A stretch of DNA of 64,000 nucleotides, from contig NZ_CABFPH010000010.1 of the NCBI RefSeq assembly GCF_902141845.1, positions 1 to 64,000 of the forward strand, written 5' to 3'. The notes under the pieces are model-generated. The model was given only the letters and a program-made list of their open reading frames with translations, ran no database searches and had not been told where the DNA came from. Positions 8,651 to 17,164 of this stretch are shown here, piece after piece. Position 1 is the stretch's first letter. Every line of letters starts with the position of its first letter. The position numbers were made by a program, and so were the translations under genes. The DNA comes from Methylobacterium symbioticum (GTDB lineage Bacteria > Pseudomonadota > Alphaproteobacteria > Rhizobiales > Beijerinckiaceae).

Positions 8651-9116
8651 GCCGGTCCGGACCCCGATCGCCGACAGGGCGGGCGCCGAGGCGCTCGTCG
8701 CCGAGGTCGGCGCCGCGATGCGGGCGCTCGAGACGGTGCTCGCCGCCGAGAGCGAGGCGGTCCGCGCGGGCCATCTGCGCCAGGGTCTCGCCGAGCCCGA
8801 GCGCAAGGGCGCGCTCACGGCTACCTACATGCAGGAGCTGGAGCGGGTGAAGGCCAACGCGGTGGCGCTCGCCCGCTTCGCGCCGCAGGGCGTCGAGCGG
8901 CTGCGCGCTGAGCACCGGCGCTTCATGGAGGCGGTCGAGGCGAACCAGGCGGTGCTCGGCACCGCGCGCAGCGTCACCGAGGGGCTGATCAAGGCGCTCG
9001 CCGCCGAGATGGGCAAGGCCTCGACCCCGACCGTCTACGGCGCGCCCTCGGTCGCGCCCTCGCCCTACGGACGCAGCCCGCGCAGCGGGCCGCTCGTGCT
9101 CTCGCGGACTCTGTAG
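8643..9116 (+). CDS. FlgN-like flagellar export chaperone
   Basis: 157 residues, mostly amphipathic helix over residues 10-125 (for example [20 protein letters not shown] and [20 protein letters not shown]), with a Pro/Ser-rich unstructured tail. The pattern and the position directly after flgJ fit FlgN, the chaperone for the hook-filament junction proteins FlgK and FlgL. The sequence itself is weakly diagnostic; the assignment leans on synteny. The ATG at 8643 overlaps the end of flgJ by 8 nt, so translation is probably coupled. Confidence 0.65.
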   Translation: MAEPVRTPIADRAGAEALVAEVGAAMRALETVLAAESEAVRAGHLRQGLAEPERKGALTATYMQELERVKANAVALARFAPQGVERLRAEHRRFMEAVEANQAVLGTARSVTEGLIKALAAEMGKASTPTVYGAPSVAPSPYGRSPRSGPLVLSRTL

Positions 9117-9198
9117 GCTCGGGCGCTCGCTCCACCTTCACGCCGCCCGGCAATGCCGGCAGACTGGCGCCGCGCGCATGGCCCGACCGAGGACCCGG

Positions 9199-9729
9199 AT
9201 GGCACCGCAGGACCGAATCGCGATCTACGTCGATGCCGACGCCTGCCCGGTGAAGGACGAGGTCTACCGGGTGGCCGCCCGGTACGGCCTGCACGTATTC
9301 GTGGTGGCGAACAGCTTTCTCAACGTTCCGCGGGAGCCCTGGATCGAGCGCGTCATCGTCGGCGACCGTCTCGATGCCGCCGACGACTGGATCGCGGAAC
9401 GGGCCGGCCGCGGCAGCGTCGTGGTCACCGCGGACGTCCCTCTGGCGAGCCGCTGCGTGAAGGCCGGCGCGACCGTGCTGTCGCCGGCCGGCAAGCCGTT
9501 CTCCGACGCCTCGATCGGCATGGCGCTGGCGACGCGCAACCTGATGCAGGACCTGCGCGAGGCCGGCGTCGTCACAGGCGGACCCAGGCCCTTCTCGGCC
9601 AAGGACCGATCCGCCTTTCTCGGCGCCCTCGACCAAGCCATCCGAAGAACCCGGCGTGCCCTGGATGCGACGGGTCCGGACCAACCTCCGGACGGAGCCG
9701 GCCGGGCCACGCCTACGCGGTCGGCGTGA
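9199..9729 (+). CDS. UPF0178/DUF188 (YaiI/YqxD) protein
   Basis: 176 residues. [20 protein letters not shown] is the YaiI/YqxD signature, and [20 protein letters not shown] and [16 protein letters not shown] follow in the family order. The fold resembles PIN/NYN nucleases, with conserved acidic residues ([17 protein letters not shown]), but the biochemical role is not established. ATG at 9199 is preferred because CGAGGA stands 5 nt upstream; an in-frame ATG at 9178 has no ribosome site. Its last 17 nt overlap a convergent small gene. Confidence 0.88.
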   Translation: MAPQDRIAIYVDADACPVKDEVYRVAARYGLHVFVVANSFLNVPREPWIERVIVGDRLDAADDWIAERAGRGSVVVTADVPLASRCVKAGATVLSPAGKPFSDASIGMALATRNLMQDLREAGVVTGGPRPFSAKDRSAFLGALDQAIRRTRRALDATGPDQPPDGAGRATPTRSA

Positions 9730-9871
9730 GATCGTCGGCGGACCAGGTCTCGCGAACGTCGCCGACATCGACCTCGTAGGCTTCGCCCTGGTTCCAGACA
9801 CCGACGACCGCCCCGACACGTCCGTCAGGCAACCGAACCAGATCGAGCAGCGCGAATGGAGAGAGCGTCAT
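9713..9871 (-). CDS. Small DUF4926-like protein
   Basis: 52 residues: starts [20 protein letters not shown], then [19 protein letters not shown]. This is the 'D-V-L-LP-GRVG-VV-EVEF' layout of DUF4926-type proteins, small antitoxin- or accessory-like beta proteins of unknown function. GGGAGGA lies 7 nt before the ATG, supporting expression. It is convergent with, and overlaps by 17 nt, the DUF188 gene. Confidence 0.6.
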   Translation of the reverse strand: MTLSPFALLDLVRLPDGRVGAVVGVWNQGEAYEVDVGDVRETWSADDLTPTA

Positions 9872-10065
9872 GAGCGTGTCCTCCCATTCCGTTAACGTGG
9901 ACGCGCCGCATTCGATCCGGGCGTGCGCTCCGCCGAGGCGGATCCCGGTTCGGGCGGATGCGGACCGCACAGGGCGCGCGGAGGTCGGACTGCCCGGAGG
10001 CCAGCCCAGGAACGAGCGAGGGCCGCGACATCCCTCCGGAGGCCGGTCAGCCGCCCCGGCGATGC

Positions 10066-10302
10066 CTACATCCAGGGAAGGAAGGACAGGCTGGCCAGGG
10101 CGTCGTCGTCCAGAGGCCGCCATCCGAGGCGGCGCCGGACGGCCATGTAGAGCCCGACCAGGCCGGCGAGGCAGCCGAACAGCACCAGCATGAACAACCC
10201 CATGTTCCGGTTCGGCAATCCGGCCGCCGCCGCGATCACGACGGAGATCAGCAGAATGAGGCCGACCGGATGTTTCGGTCCGGCATAGCTGGTCGATGGC
10301 AT
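10066..10302 (-). CDS. Small two-helix membrane protein
   Basis: 78 residues with two likely transmembrane helices, around residues 13-28 (VGLILLISVVIAAAAGL) and 34-54 (MGLFMLVLFGCLAGLVGLYM), then a short basic segment and acidic C-terminus. No family was recognised. It lies 15 nt downstream of a lipoprotein gene on the same strand and may be co-transcribed. Hydrophobicity and clean start support a real gene. Confidence 0.55.
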   Translation of the reverse strand: MPSTSYAGPKHPVGLILLISVVIAAAAGLPNRNMGLFMLVLFGCLAGLVGLYMAVRRRLGWRPLDDDALASLSFLPWM

Positions 10303-10317
10303 CCTCGATCTCCCCGC

Positions 10318-10767
10318 CTATCGTGCGCGACAGTTCGGCCCGAACCAGGTGCCGCTTCGGACGTCGATGCCACCGCCGCTCCCGGCACCGCAGACCGGGA
10401 ACGTCTTGTCGCCCGAGCGCTGCACGCTCAGAGCGCGGTAGAGTTCCCGCCGACGGTCGTCCTCGCGGTTCTGGGCGCTGATCCGCGCCTGCTGTGCCAG
10501 GCGCTCTTCGTGCCGAAGCATCTCGCGCTGCTGGGTCACATCCATCATGCACTGCGCGAACGCATCGGTACCCGGCTCGAAACCGAACTCGGCGCAGGTG
10601 GTCCGATCCATGGCCCGCTGCTCCTGCGGCGTCACGCAGGCCGACAGCGTCAGCGCACAGGCCCCCACCAGAGCGAGGTTCGCAAGGCCTCCGACGGAGC
10701 GCCGCGGCGAGGCTCCCCGGGCTCCTGACCGACGATCTTCGCACTCAACGCGTGACAGAATCTGCAT
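10318..10767 (-). CDS. Predicted lipoprotein, unknown function
   Basis: 149 residues. A basic N-terminus is followed by a hydrophobic segment and the lipobox LTLSAC near residue 44, so Cys44 would be lipidated. The mature part is helical and charged (QQREMLRHEERLAQQARISA) and ends in a Cys-containing segment. ATG at 10767 has AAGGAA 7 nt upstream; the leader before the hydrophobic core is longer than usual (about 30 residues), so a later start is possible. No function was recognised. Confidence 0.6.
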   Translation of the reverse strand: MQILSRVECEDRRSGARGASPRRSVGGLANLALVGACALTLSACVTPQEQRAMDRTTCAEFGFEPGTDAFAQCMMDVTQQREMLRHEERLAQQARISAQNREDDRRRELYRALSVQRSGDKTFPVCGAGSGGGIDVRSGTWFGPNCRAR

Positions 10768-11351
10768 CGAAAGTTCCTTGTCGGCCGCTTCGGAGAGGAG
10801 ACTGAAGCGACGACCGGGACCATCGGGCGCCCAGGTGAACAATCCTTTCCAAGGTTTGGATAATATCGGTTTTCGTTACTCAGTGATTGAAGTCCTGCCG
10901 CCGGTTGTCCGATCGGGCATGCGCCATCGTCGCCTTCAAGCAGGTAGCCCGCGCATCGCTTGGCCCATCGGAGGCATCGTGCGGCGGCTCCGATCACGCC
11001 ATGCTGGGCCGGCGATCACGCTCACGCCGGGCGACGGCACCCGCAATGGCCGACCCCTCTCCGGCCAAGAGGCAGCGAACCTCGGCCGCCGGTGCGGGAC
11101 ACCAAGACCGCTCGCGCCTCAGAAGCCGCGCTGCGCCCAGATTCAGGACGAGGCCACGGCCGAGGTCGGTCTCAGCCGGATCGCCGCCTCGGTCGCGGCC
11201 GGACGGCAGACACCGACCGTCGAGCGCGACATCGCACGCTGACGGGCGAATGATCCTGAATCAGGAAAACACGCCGGACCAGATCTGCAAGCCGCATCGC
11301 CGATGCCAGAAGCATCGAACGGTCAGATGGCCTCGGTGAGAAGAAGTAAGG
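10768..11351. other. 584-bp stretch without a convincing gene
   Basis: It lies between the lipoprotein gene start and tRNA-Arg. Several overlapping plus-strand frames are open but have arginine-rich shadow composition and no ribosome site. The AT-richer part around 10845-10900 may hold the lipoprotein promoter. No RNA structure was recognised. Confidence 0.5.
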
Positions 11352-11428
11352 TGGCGCGCCCGAAAGGATTCGAACCTCTGACCCCCAGATTCGTAGTCTG
11401 GTGCTCTATCCAGCTGAGCTACGGGCGC
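11352..11428 (-). tRNA. tRNA-Arg (anticodon ACG)
   Basis: Reading the minus strand from 11428: acceptor GCGCCCG, D-arm GCTCAGCTGGATAGAGC, anticodon stem CCAGA/TCTGG around loop CTACGAA (anticodon ACG), the T-arm with TTCGAAT, then acceptor CGGGCGC, discriminator G and an encoded CCA. All four arms pair. ACG, read as ICG after deamination, serves CGU/CGC/CGA arginine codons. Confidence 0.95.
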
Positions 11429-11578
11429 CTGCCTGGTCGGGGGAGCGGTGTGCCGCCCCGGCGACGAGGGGGTGTCTAGAGGGTCGCTTCGGGCTTGGCA
11501 AGCCCTGAATTGGCCGGGATGCGGAGAAGATCGCCGGAGGGCTGGAGGATCGGGCGGAGCGGGGTATCTTCCCGGACC

Positions 11579-12997
11579 ATGACCTCAGCCCTCGCGACGG
11601 CCGGCTCCGCAACGGGACATCGGCGCATCCCCTCCGTGGAGCGCCTGCTGGCGCGGCCGGAGGCAGCGCCTCTCGCCGAGATGCATGGCCGGACGGCCCT
11701 GGTGGAGGCTCTGCGCGCGGTGCTCGACGGCATCCGGAGCGGCGCGGATCCGGCCGCGCCGGAGGAGGCCACGATCCTCGTTGCGGCCGGGCGTCGCCTC
11801 GCGGCGGAGCGGCAGCCCTCGCTGCGCCCGGTCTTCAACCTCACCGGCACCGTGCTGCACACCAATCTCGGCCGGGCGCTGCTGCCGCGGCAGGCGGTGG
11901 CGGCCGTGGCCGCGGTGATGGCCGGGGCCTGCAACCTCGAATTCGACCTCGCCAGCGGCGCGCGCGGCGAGCGCGACAGCCATGTCGAGGCGCTGCTCTG
12001 CCGGCTGACCGGCGCCGAGGCCGCGCTCGTCGTGAACAACAACGCGGCGGCGGTCTTCCTGCTCCTCAACGCGCTCGCCATGCGCAAGGAGGTGGTCGTC
12101 TCGCGGGGCGAGCTCGTGGAGATCGGCGGCTCGTTCCGCGTGCCCGACGTGATGGCCCGGGCCGGTTGCCGGCTGCGCGAGGTCGGCACCACCAACCGCA
12201 CGCATCTGCGCGATTTCGCCGACGCGATCGGGCCGCGCACGGGCCTGGTGATGAAGGTCCACCCGAGCAATTACGAGATCCGGGGCTTCACGGCGCAGCC
12301 TGGCGAGGCCGAGCTGCACGCCCTCTGCCGCGAGCGCGGCGTGCCGCTGGCGCTCGATCTCGGCAGCGGCAGCCTCGTCGATCTGGCGCGCCACGGCCTG
12401 CCCCCGGAGCCCACCGTCCGCACGGCGCTCGCCGCGGCCGATCTCGTCACCTTCAGCGGCGACAAGCTGCTCGGCGCCGTCCAGTGCGGCGTCATCGCCG
12501 GGCGCGCCGACCTCGTGGCGCGCATCCGCAAGAGCCCGCTGAAGCGGGCTTTGCGCGTGGACAAGATGACTTATGCCGCCCTCGAGGCGACGCTGCGGCT
12601 CTACCTCCATCCCGAGCGCCTCGCCGCGGATCTGCCGACCCTGCGCCTGCTGACGCGTCCACAGGGCGACATCGCCGCCCAGGCCGAACGGCTCGCTCCG
12701 GAGGTGGCGCGGCGCCTCGCGGGCCGGGCTCAGGTGGGCACGGCCCCCTGTTCGAGTCAGATCGGATCCGGCGCGCTGCCGGTGGAGAGCCTGCCGAGCG
12801 CCGCGCTGGTCCTGTCCGCGCCGGACGGGTCGACGGGCCGCAAGGCCGGGGGCTGGAGCCGGCGGCTCGCCGCGGCGCTGCGCGCCCTGCCGGTCCCGGT
12901 GATCGGCCGGATCGCCGACGGTGCGGTCCTGCTCGACCTGCGCACCCTGGAGGACGAGCCCGGATTCCTGGCGAGCCTCGATGCGCTCGCCTTCTGA
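11579..12997 (+). CDS. selA: L-seryl-tRNA(Sec) selenium transferase
   Basis: 472 residues. SelA hallmarks in order: [77 protein letters not shown], and the PLP-lysine segment [19 protein letters not shown]. The enzyme converts Ser-tRNA(Sec) to Sec-tRNA(Sec) using selenophosphate. It usually sits beside selB; here neither selB, selC nor selD is in the window, and the next gene is an OhrR-type regulator. ATG at 11579 is chosen because family homology begins soon after. The nearby YdeP-like oxidoreductase has ordinary Cys codons, so it is not the obvious client. Confidence 0.96.
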   Translation: MTSALATAGSATGHRRIPSVERLLARPEAAPLAEMHGRTALVEALRAVLDGIRSGADPAAPEEATILVAAGRRLAAERQPSLRPVFNLTGTVLHTNLGRALLPRQAVAAVAAVMAGACNLEFDLASGARGERDSHVEALLCRLTGAEAALVVNNNAAAVFLLLNALAMRKEVVVSRGELVEIGGSFRVPDVMARAGCRLREVGTTNRTHLRDFADAIGPRTGLVMKVHPSNYEIRGFTAQPGEAELHALCRERGVPLALDLGSGSLVDLARHGLPPEPTVRTALAAADLVTFSGDKLLGAVQCGVIAGRADLVARIRKSPLKRALRVDKMTYAALEATLRLYLHPERLAADLPTLRLLTRPQGDIAAQAERLAPEVARRLAGRAQVGTAPCSSQIGSGALPVESLPSAALVLSAPDGSTGRKAGGWSRRLAAALRALPVPVIGRIADGAVLLDLRTLEDEPGFLASLDALAF

Positions 12998-13132
12998 ATC
13001 AACACATTATCGTATGTGCTGAAAGGCCCGGAAGAATTTCGCCTCTGGCGCGTGACGCGTCCTCTTGTATCGTGCCCTCTGGACGGAGCCGGCGCGAACG
13101 CGCAGGATCCGGGGCCGTCGCGAGCGGATGTC

Positions 13133-13609
13133 ATGGTGCTTGTCGGAGACCTGAGACAGGAGGAGGCCGATCCCGCCGGGGATCCGCTGCTGCTCGACAA
13201 CCAGCTCTGCTACGCCCTCTACGCAGCGGCGCACCGGATGACGAAGGCCTACCGGCCGCTCCTGGAGCGCATCGGCCTGACCTATCCGCAATATCTCGTC
13301 CTGCTCGTGCTCTGGGAGCAGGACCGGGTCACCGTCTCCGATATCGGACGGAGGCTCCGCCTCGATTCGGGCACCCTCACCCCCGTGCTCAAGCGCCTCG
13401 AGGCGGCCGGGCTGCTCCTGCGCAGCCGGCGCCAGTCCGACGAGCGCGAGGTCGAGATCGCGCTGACCCCACGCGGCGGCGCCCTCCGGTCGGAGGCCGT
13501 ACAGGTGCGCGAGAGCGTGATGTGCCAGCTCGCCTTGAGCGAGCCCGAGGTGCGGGCCCTGCGGGCCGACCTCAACCACCTGATCGAGCGGCTCGGCGAG
13601 ACCGAGTGA
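13133..13609 (+). CDS. OhrR-type MarR family regulator
   Basis: 158 residues. LLLDNQLCYALYAAAHRMTK followed by AYRPLLERIGLTYPQYLVLL is the OhrR signature, with the peroxide-sensing Cys at residue 26. The winged helix covers about residues 60-120 (VTVSDIGRRLRLDSGTLTPV, DEREVEIALTPRG). OhrR dimers repress the organic hydroperoxide reductase gene until Cys26 is oxidised. A second Cys lies in VMCQLALS near the C-terminus. No ohr gene is adjacent, which is unusual for this family. ATG at 13133 puts the start 21 codons before the conserved block. Confidence 0.85.
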   Translation: MVLVGDLRQEEADPAGDPLLLDNQLCYALYAAAHRMTKAYRPLLERIGLTYPQYLVLLVLWEQDRVTVSDIGRRLRLDSGTLTPVLKRLEAAGLLLRSRRQSDEREVEIALTPRGGALRSEAVQVRESVMCQLALSEPEVRALRADLNHLIERLGETE

Positions 13610-13680
13610 ACGTGTGTTACGGACTCCGCTTGATCAGGGCGGGCTCCGTATCACCAAGCCCGCGACGCGTCCGAGCGAAG

Positions 13681-13785
13681 CCCAGATCCGCCATCCCGAA
13701 GGGATCAACCGGATTGGGTATGACGGGGCTTTGCCCCCTCGCCCCGCCGAAGGGATGATCCCTTCGGGATCCCGGACTTTTCGGA
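13681..13785. repeat. Composite palindromic intergenic repeat (copy A)
   Basis: It lies between the convergent ends of the OhrR and GH13 genes. It contains GGGGCTTTGCCCC and the perfect hairpin CCGAAGGGAT-G-ATCCCTTCGG at 13747-13767, followed by GATCCCGGA. The same ordered modules occur at 24.2 and 58.2 kb. The location suggests a terminator role. Confidence 0.65.
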
Positions 13786-13797
13786 TCGGGCGCCGCC

Positions 13798-15126
13798 TCA
13801 TCCGGCGCGGGACAGGATCGCCCAGCCATGCGGCGGCAGGAGCGCGCGCGCGCCGGCCGCGCCCGGATCGATCACCTGACCGTCGCCCGCCTCGACACTG
13901 ATCGCCTGGGGCGCGGGCAGGGCCGCGGGCGCATCGTCGAGATTGAGGGCGAGAACGAGATCCTGCCCGTCGCCCTCCAGCACCAGGACCATCTGGCGAT
14001 TGGCGAGATGCGCGGTCCGCGCGCGGGCCCGGTGCAGCCAGGGATGGGCCCGGCGCAGGGCGGCGAGGTCCCGGTGCAGGCGGTGGAGCGGCCAGCCATC
14101 GGGCGGGAGGCCGTCCGGCAGGGGCGGGAATTCGGGGCGGATCGCGTCGTCCCCGCCGGCCCGCTCCTCCTTGATCCCCTGAAAGCCCTGCTCGTCGCCG
14201 GCATAGAGTGCCGGCGTGCCGCCGACCGTGAACAGGACGGCGAGCGCGTGCGGCAGGTGCCGCCGGTCGGCGAGCCGGCTCGCGATCCGAGTCACGTCGT
14301 GGTTGCCGACGAAGGTCAAGGGCACGAAGCGGTCGAGGAAGCCGTTATGCCGGTCGAGGGCGTGGGCCAGCTCGAACAGGTTGCGGTCGTTCAGCGCGCT
14401 CCAGATCGCCTTCCACAGCTCGTACTGGGTGACGGCATCCATACCCGTCTCGGCGACGATGGCGCCGTAATCGCCGTGGATGACCTCGCCCACGATATAG
14501 GCCTCCGGAAACGCCGCCCGCACCCGCGGCAGGACCCGGGCCCAGAAGGTGGGCGGCACCGCATAGGCGGCGTCGAGGCGCCAGCCGTCGATGCCGCGGC
14601 CGAGCCAGTGGGTCATCACCCGCACCACGTGCTCGGCGACCTCCGGCACGGCGTGGTTCAGCGTGACCAGTTGGCGATGGCCCTCGAAACAGGCGTAGTC
14701 CGGCTCGGCGCCCGGTCCCCGCTTCCAGTGCAGGCGGAACCAGCGCGCCGCCGCGCTCCCCTCCCCCTCGGCAAGCGCCTGCCGGAACGCGGGAAAGTCG
14801 CGCCCGACATGGTTGAACACGCCGTCGAGCAGGATGCACAGGCCGCGCGCCTTCGCCGCCGCGACGAGCCGGTCGAAATCGGCCTCGTCGCCGAGCCGCG
14901 GATCGATGCGGAACGGATCGATCGTATCGTAGCCGTGGGTCGAGGCGGCGAAGACGGGCCCGAGCATCAGCCCGGTGGCGCCGAGATCGGCCGCGTAGTC
15001 GAGCCAGGCCTCGAGCCGGCGCAGCCGGTGGGCGGGCGGCTGCGCGGGATCGAGCGCGGGCTCGGCCCCGACGAAGCCGAGGGGGTAGACGTGCCACCAC
15101 AGAGCGGTCTCGATCCAGCCTGGCAC
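13798..15126 (-). CDS. GH13 alpha-amylase-family glycosidase
   Basis: 442 residues, no signal peptide, so probably cytoplasmic. The (beta/alpha)8 barrel motifs appear in order: region I ILLDGVFNHVGRDF, region II IDGWRLDAAY (catalytic Asp nucleophile), region III YIVGEVIHGDY (acid/base Glu), region IV FVGNHDVTR (stabilising Asp). A small C-terminal beta domain follows. The compact length and single catalytic domain resemble oligosaccharide-acting enzymes such as cyclomaltodextrinase or neopullulanase, but substrate specificity cannot be read. Start is GTG at 15126 with GGGAGGT 8 nt upstream. Confidence 0.88.
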   Translation of the reverse strand: MPGWIETALWWHVYPLGFVGAEPALDPAQPPAHRLRRLEAWLDYAADLGATGLMLGPVFAASTHGYDTIDPFRIDPRLGDEADFDRLVAAAKARGLCILLDGVFNHVGRDFPAFRQALAEGEGSAAARWFRLHWKRGPGAEPDYACFEGHRQLVTLNHAVPEVAEHVVRVMTHWLGRGIDGWRLDAAYAVPPTFWARVLPRVRAAFPEAYIVGEVIHGDYGAIVAETGMDAVTQYELWKAIWSALNDRNLFELAHALDRHNGFLDRFVPLTFVGNHDVTRIASRLADRRHLPHALAVLFTVGGTPALYAGDEQGFQGIKEERAGGDDAIRPEFPPLPDGLPPDGWPLHRLHRDLAALRRAHPWLHRARARTAHLANRQMVLVLEGDGQDLVLALNLDDAPAALPAPQAISVEAGDGQVIDPGAAGARALLPPHGWAILSRAG

Positions 15127-15256
15127 CCGGCTCCACCTCCCACATCCGGCGCGGGCCCCGCCGATGGCGGGCCCTCGATCGCGAAGCCCGCCATATGGTC
15201 CGGTCTCCGGACAAGGAAAGCCCGGATGGGACGCCCGATCCGGTGGCCCGCGCCGG

Positions 15257-16609
15257 TCAGCGCCGCAGCCGGTTGCCGAGGACGAAGCCGAACAGGCCCA
15301 TCAGGATGATGCCGGCCGCGCCCTGGATGCCGACGAGGAGGTTGGTGACGCGCCCCGTCGGCTTGATGCCGATCTCGGGGGGATTGGCCGTCATCATGTT
15401 GAGGGCGCTGTAGCTCACGAGGTCGAGGGGGTTGTAGGTGGCGCGAAGCCCCTCCGCCTCCACGAGCAGGCCGCCGGTCGCGCCGTAGAGGACGGCGAAG
15501 AGCAGGATGGCGAGGGCGAAGGCGCGGGCGATCCGCGACAGGCTCTCGCCGTAGTCGCAGAGCCATTCCACGAAGCGGTCGGCGATCCAGCGGTAGCCGT
15601 GGCGGGCCAGCCCCCGGCCGTCGCGGCCGCGCCAGGCGGCCCGCGCCAGCGCGCCCGCATGCAGGCGGCCCATACGGCGCCCGCGCTTGTAGGCCCAGCT
15701 CGCCGCGTCCTGGCTGCCGATGCTCTTCCAGTTCTGCTCCAGGGCGAGGTAGCTCGCCTGGGCCGCGTCGTAATCGCCCGCCGCCTCCTCGCCGACCATG
15801 CCGCCGAGCTGCTCGGCCCGCATCCGGGTGCCGTTGAGCCAGGCGCCCGCGAAGCGCGCATGGGTGAGCCGGCAGGTGGCGAGGTTGAGCCGCACGAGGC
15901 TCGTCTCCGAGAGATCGGCGCCGGTGAGATCCGCGCCGTCGAGCTTCGCGCCCGCGAAGCTCGCGCCGCGGAGGCGGGCTCCGGCGAGCCGGGCCTTGGT
16001 GAGGCTCGCCCCCTCGAAATCGGCGTGGGTCAGGTTGCAGTCCGAGAGGTTCGCCTCGTCGAGCCGGGCGTTGCGGAAGCGGGTGTCGTCGGCATCCGCC
16101 CCCTGGAAATCGGCGCCCCAGAGGTCGGCCTGCGAGAAGTCGGCCCCGTCGAGGAGCGCGCCGCGCAGATCCGCGAAGCGCATGGCCGCCTCGGTGAAGC
16201 GGGCATCCTCCAGCATCGCGTCGCCGAGGCGGACCTGGCCCGCCACGATCCCGGCGAAGCCCGCCCCGCTGAGATCGGCCTCGCGGCAATCGGCCTCCTC
16301 GAGGTTCGCCCCGTCGAAGCGGGCGGCGCGGCCGATCACGCCGACGAGCCGGGCCCGGGCGAGGTTCGCCGCGCCGAAATCGGCGCCTTCGAGCCGGGCG
16401 CCCGTGAGGTCGCGGCCGGCGAGGTCGAGGCCGCGCCAGGCGGCATCCCACCAGTCCGGCACGGCGGCGGCGGGATCGATCAGCGCGGCCAGCGCCTCGC
16501 GGCTCGCCTTCGCGTGGGCGAGGTCGAGGGGGGCGCCGGCGGCGTGCGCGGCGACGCGCTCCAGGAGCGCGGCGGGATCCGCTTCGGGCGTCGGGGCGCG
16601 GGCGTCCAT
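15257..16609 (-). CDS. Pentapeptide-repeat protein with C-terminal two-helix pore-like domain
   Basis: 450 residues. Residues about 58-265 are around 40 pentapeptide repeats of the A(D/N)LxG type (for example ADFEGASLTKARLAGARLRG), expected to form a right-handed quadrilateral beta helix. The C-terminal part has two hydrophobic segments (ALAILLFAVLYGATGGLLV and LLVGIQGAAGIILMGLFGF) around a re-entrant-like stretch, the topology of two-helix ion-channel domains; the K+ filter TVGYG is absent and replaced by NMMTANPPEIG. It is probably a membrane protein with a large cytoplasmic repeat domain. Its ATG shares a base with the TGA of the upstream gene (TGATG), implying coupled translation. Confidence 0.82.
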   Translation of the reverse strand: MDARAPTPEADPAALLERVAAHAAGAPLDLAHAKASREALAALIDPAAAVPDWWDAAWRGLDLAGRDLTGARLEGADFGAANLARARLVGVIGRAARFDGANLEEADCREADLSGAGFAGIVAGQVRLGDAMLEDARFTEAAMRFADLRGALLDGADFSQADLWGADFQGADADDTRFRNARLDEANLSDCNLTHADFEGASLTKARLAGARLRGASFAGAKLDGADLTGADLSETSLVRLNLATCRLTHARFAGAWLNGTRMRAEQLGGMVGEEAAGDYDAAQASYLALEQNWKSIGSQDAASWAYKRGRRMGRLHAGALARAAWRGRDGRGLARHGYRWIADRFVEWLCDYGESLSRIARAFALAILLFAVLYGATGGLLVEAEGLRATYNPLDLVSYSALNMMTANPPEIGIKPTGRVTNLLVGIQGAAGIILMGLFGFVLGNRLRR

Positions 16610-17052
16610 CAGAACACCGCGACCAGGGTGACGCCCGCCACCATCAGGACGCCGCCGAGGAGGCGCCACAGCCCGGCCGGGTGCTGCTGGAAGCCGAGCA
16701 GGCCGAAATGGTCGAGGGTGATCGAGGTGAGGATGGCGGCGGTGACGCTGAGGCCGATATAGCGGCCGGCACCGATGCGCGGGGCGACGAAGACGTGCGA
16801 GAGGACGAGGAGCGCGCCGAGGACGCCGCCCGCCCAAGCCCACCAGGGCGCCGCGGCGGCCTCCTCCAGCCGGGGCGCCCGCAGCCGGCCCGTGGCGAGA
16901 CCGAAGGTCAGGTAGAGGGTGACGCCGGTGAGCATGGAGATGAGCGCGGCCAGGATCGGCTGCCCGAAGGCGCGGGCGAGCGCCTCCGTCATCCCCGGCT
17001 GGATCGCGTTGGCGACGCCGACCAGCACGGCGGCGAGGTAGAGATAGGCCAT
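16609..17052 (-). CDS. YdcZ/DUF606-like small-permease protein
   Basis: 147 residues with four or five hydrophobic helices. The opening LAAVLVGVANAIQPGMTEAL and the block GQPILAALISMLTGVTLYLT match the DUF606/YdcZ half-transporters of the DMT superfamily, inner-membrane proteins whose substrates are mostly unknown. The length is that of a single-domain member, which would function as a dimer. It overlaps by one base with the pentapeptide-repeat membrane protein downstream, so the two may work together. Confidence 0.75.
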   Translation of the reverse strand: MAYLYLAAVLVGVANAIQPGMTEALARAFGQPILAALISMLTGVTLYLTFGLATGRLRAPRLEEAAAAPWWAWAGGVLGALLVLSHVFVAPRIGAGRYIGLSVTAAILTSITLDHFGLLGFQQHPAGLWRLLGGVLMVAGVTLVAVF

Positions 17053-17164
17053 GCCGGCTCCGCGTTCAGGGGCGCGAGCCTTCCTTGCCCTGCCCGGTGC
17101 GCTGCGTCCATCGCCCCTTGTGGAGCCTGTTCGGGCCGTCAGCCCATCCGACCCGAACGGGCGC

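Noticed and set aside
10547-11242. Overlapping plus-strand frames near tRNA-Arg
   Set aside because: No ribosome site, no recognisable fold, Arg-rich shadow-like residues; partly antisense to a lipoprotein.
15164-16762. Long plus-strand frame opposite the pentapeptide-repeat gene, with periodic sequence
   Set aside because: Its periodicity is the mirror of the pentapeptide repeats on the minus strand.
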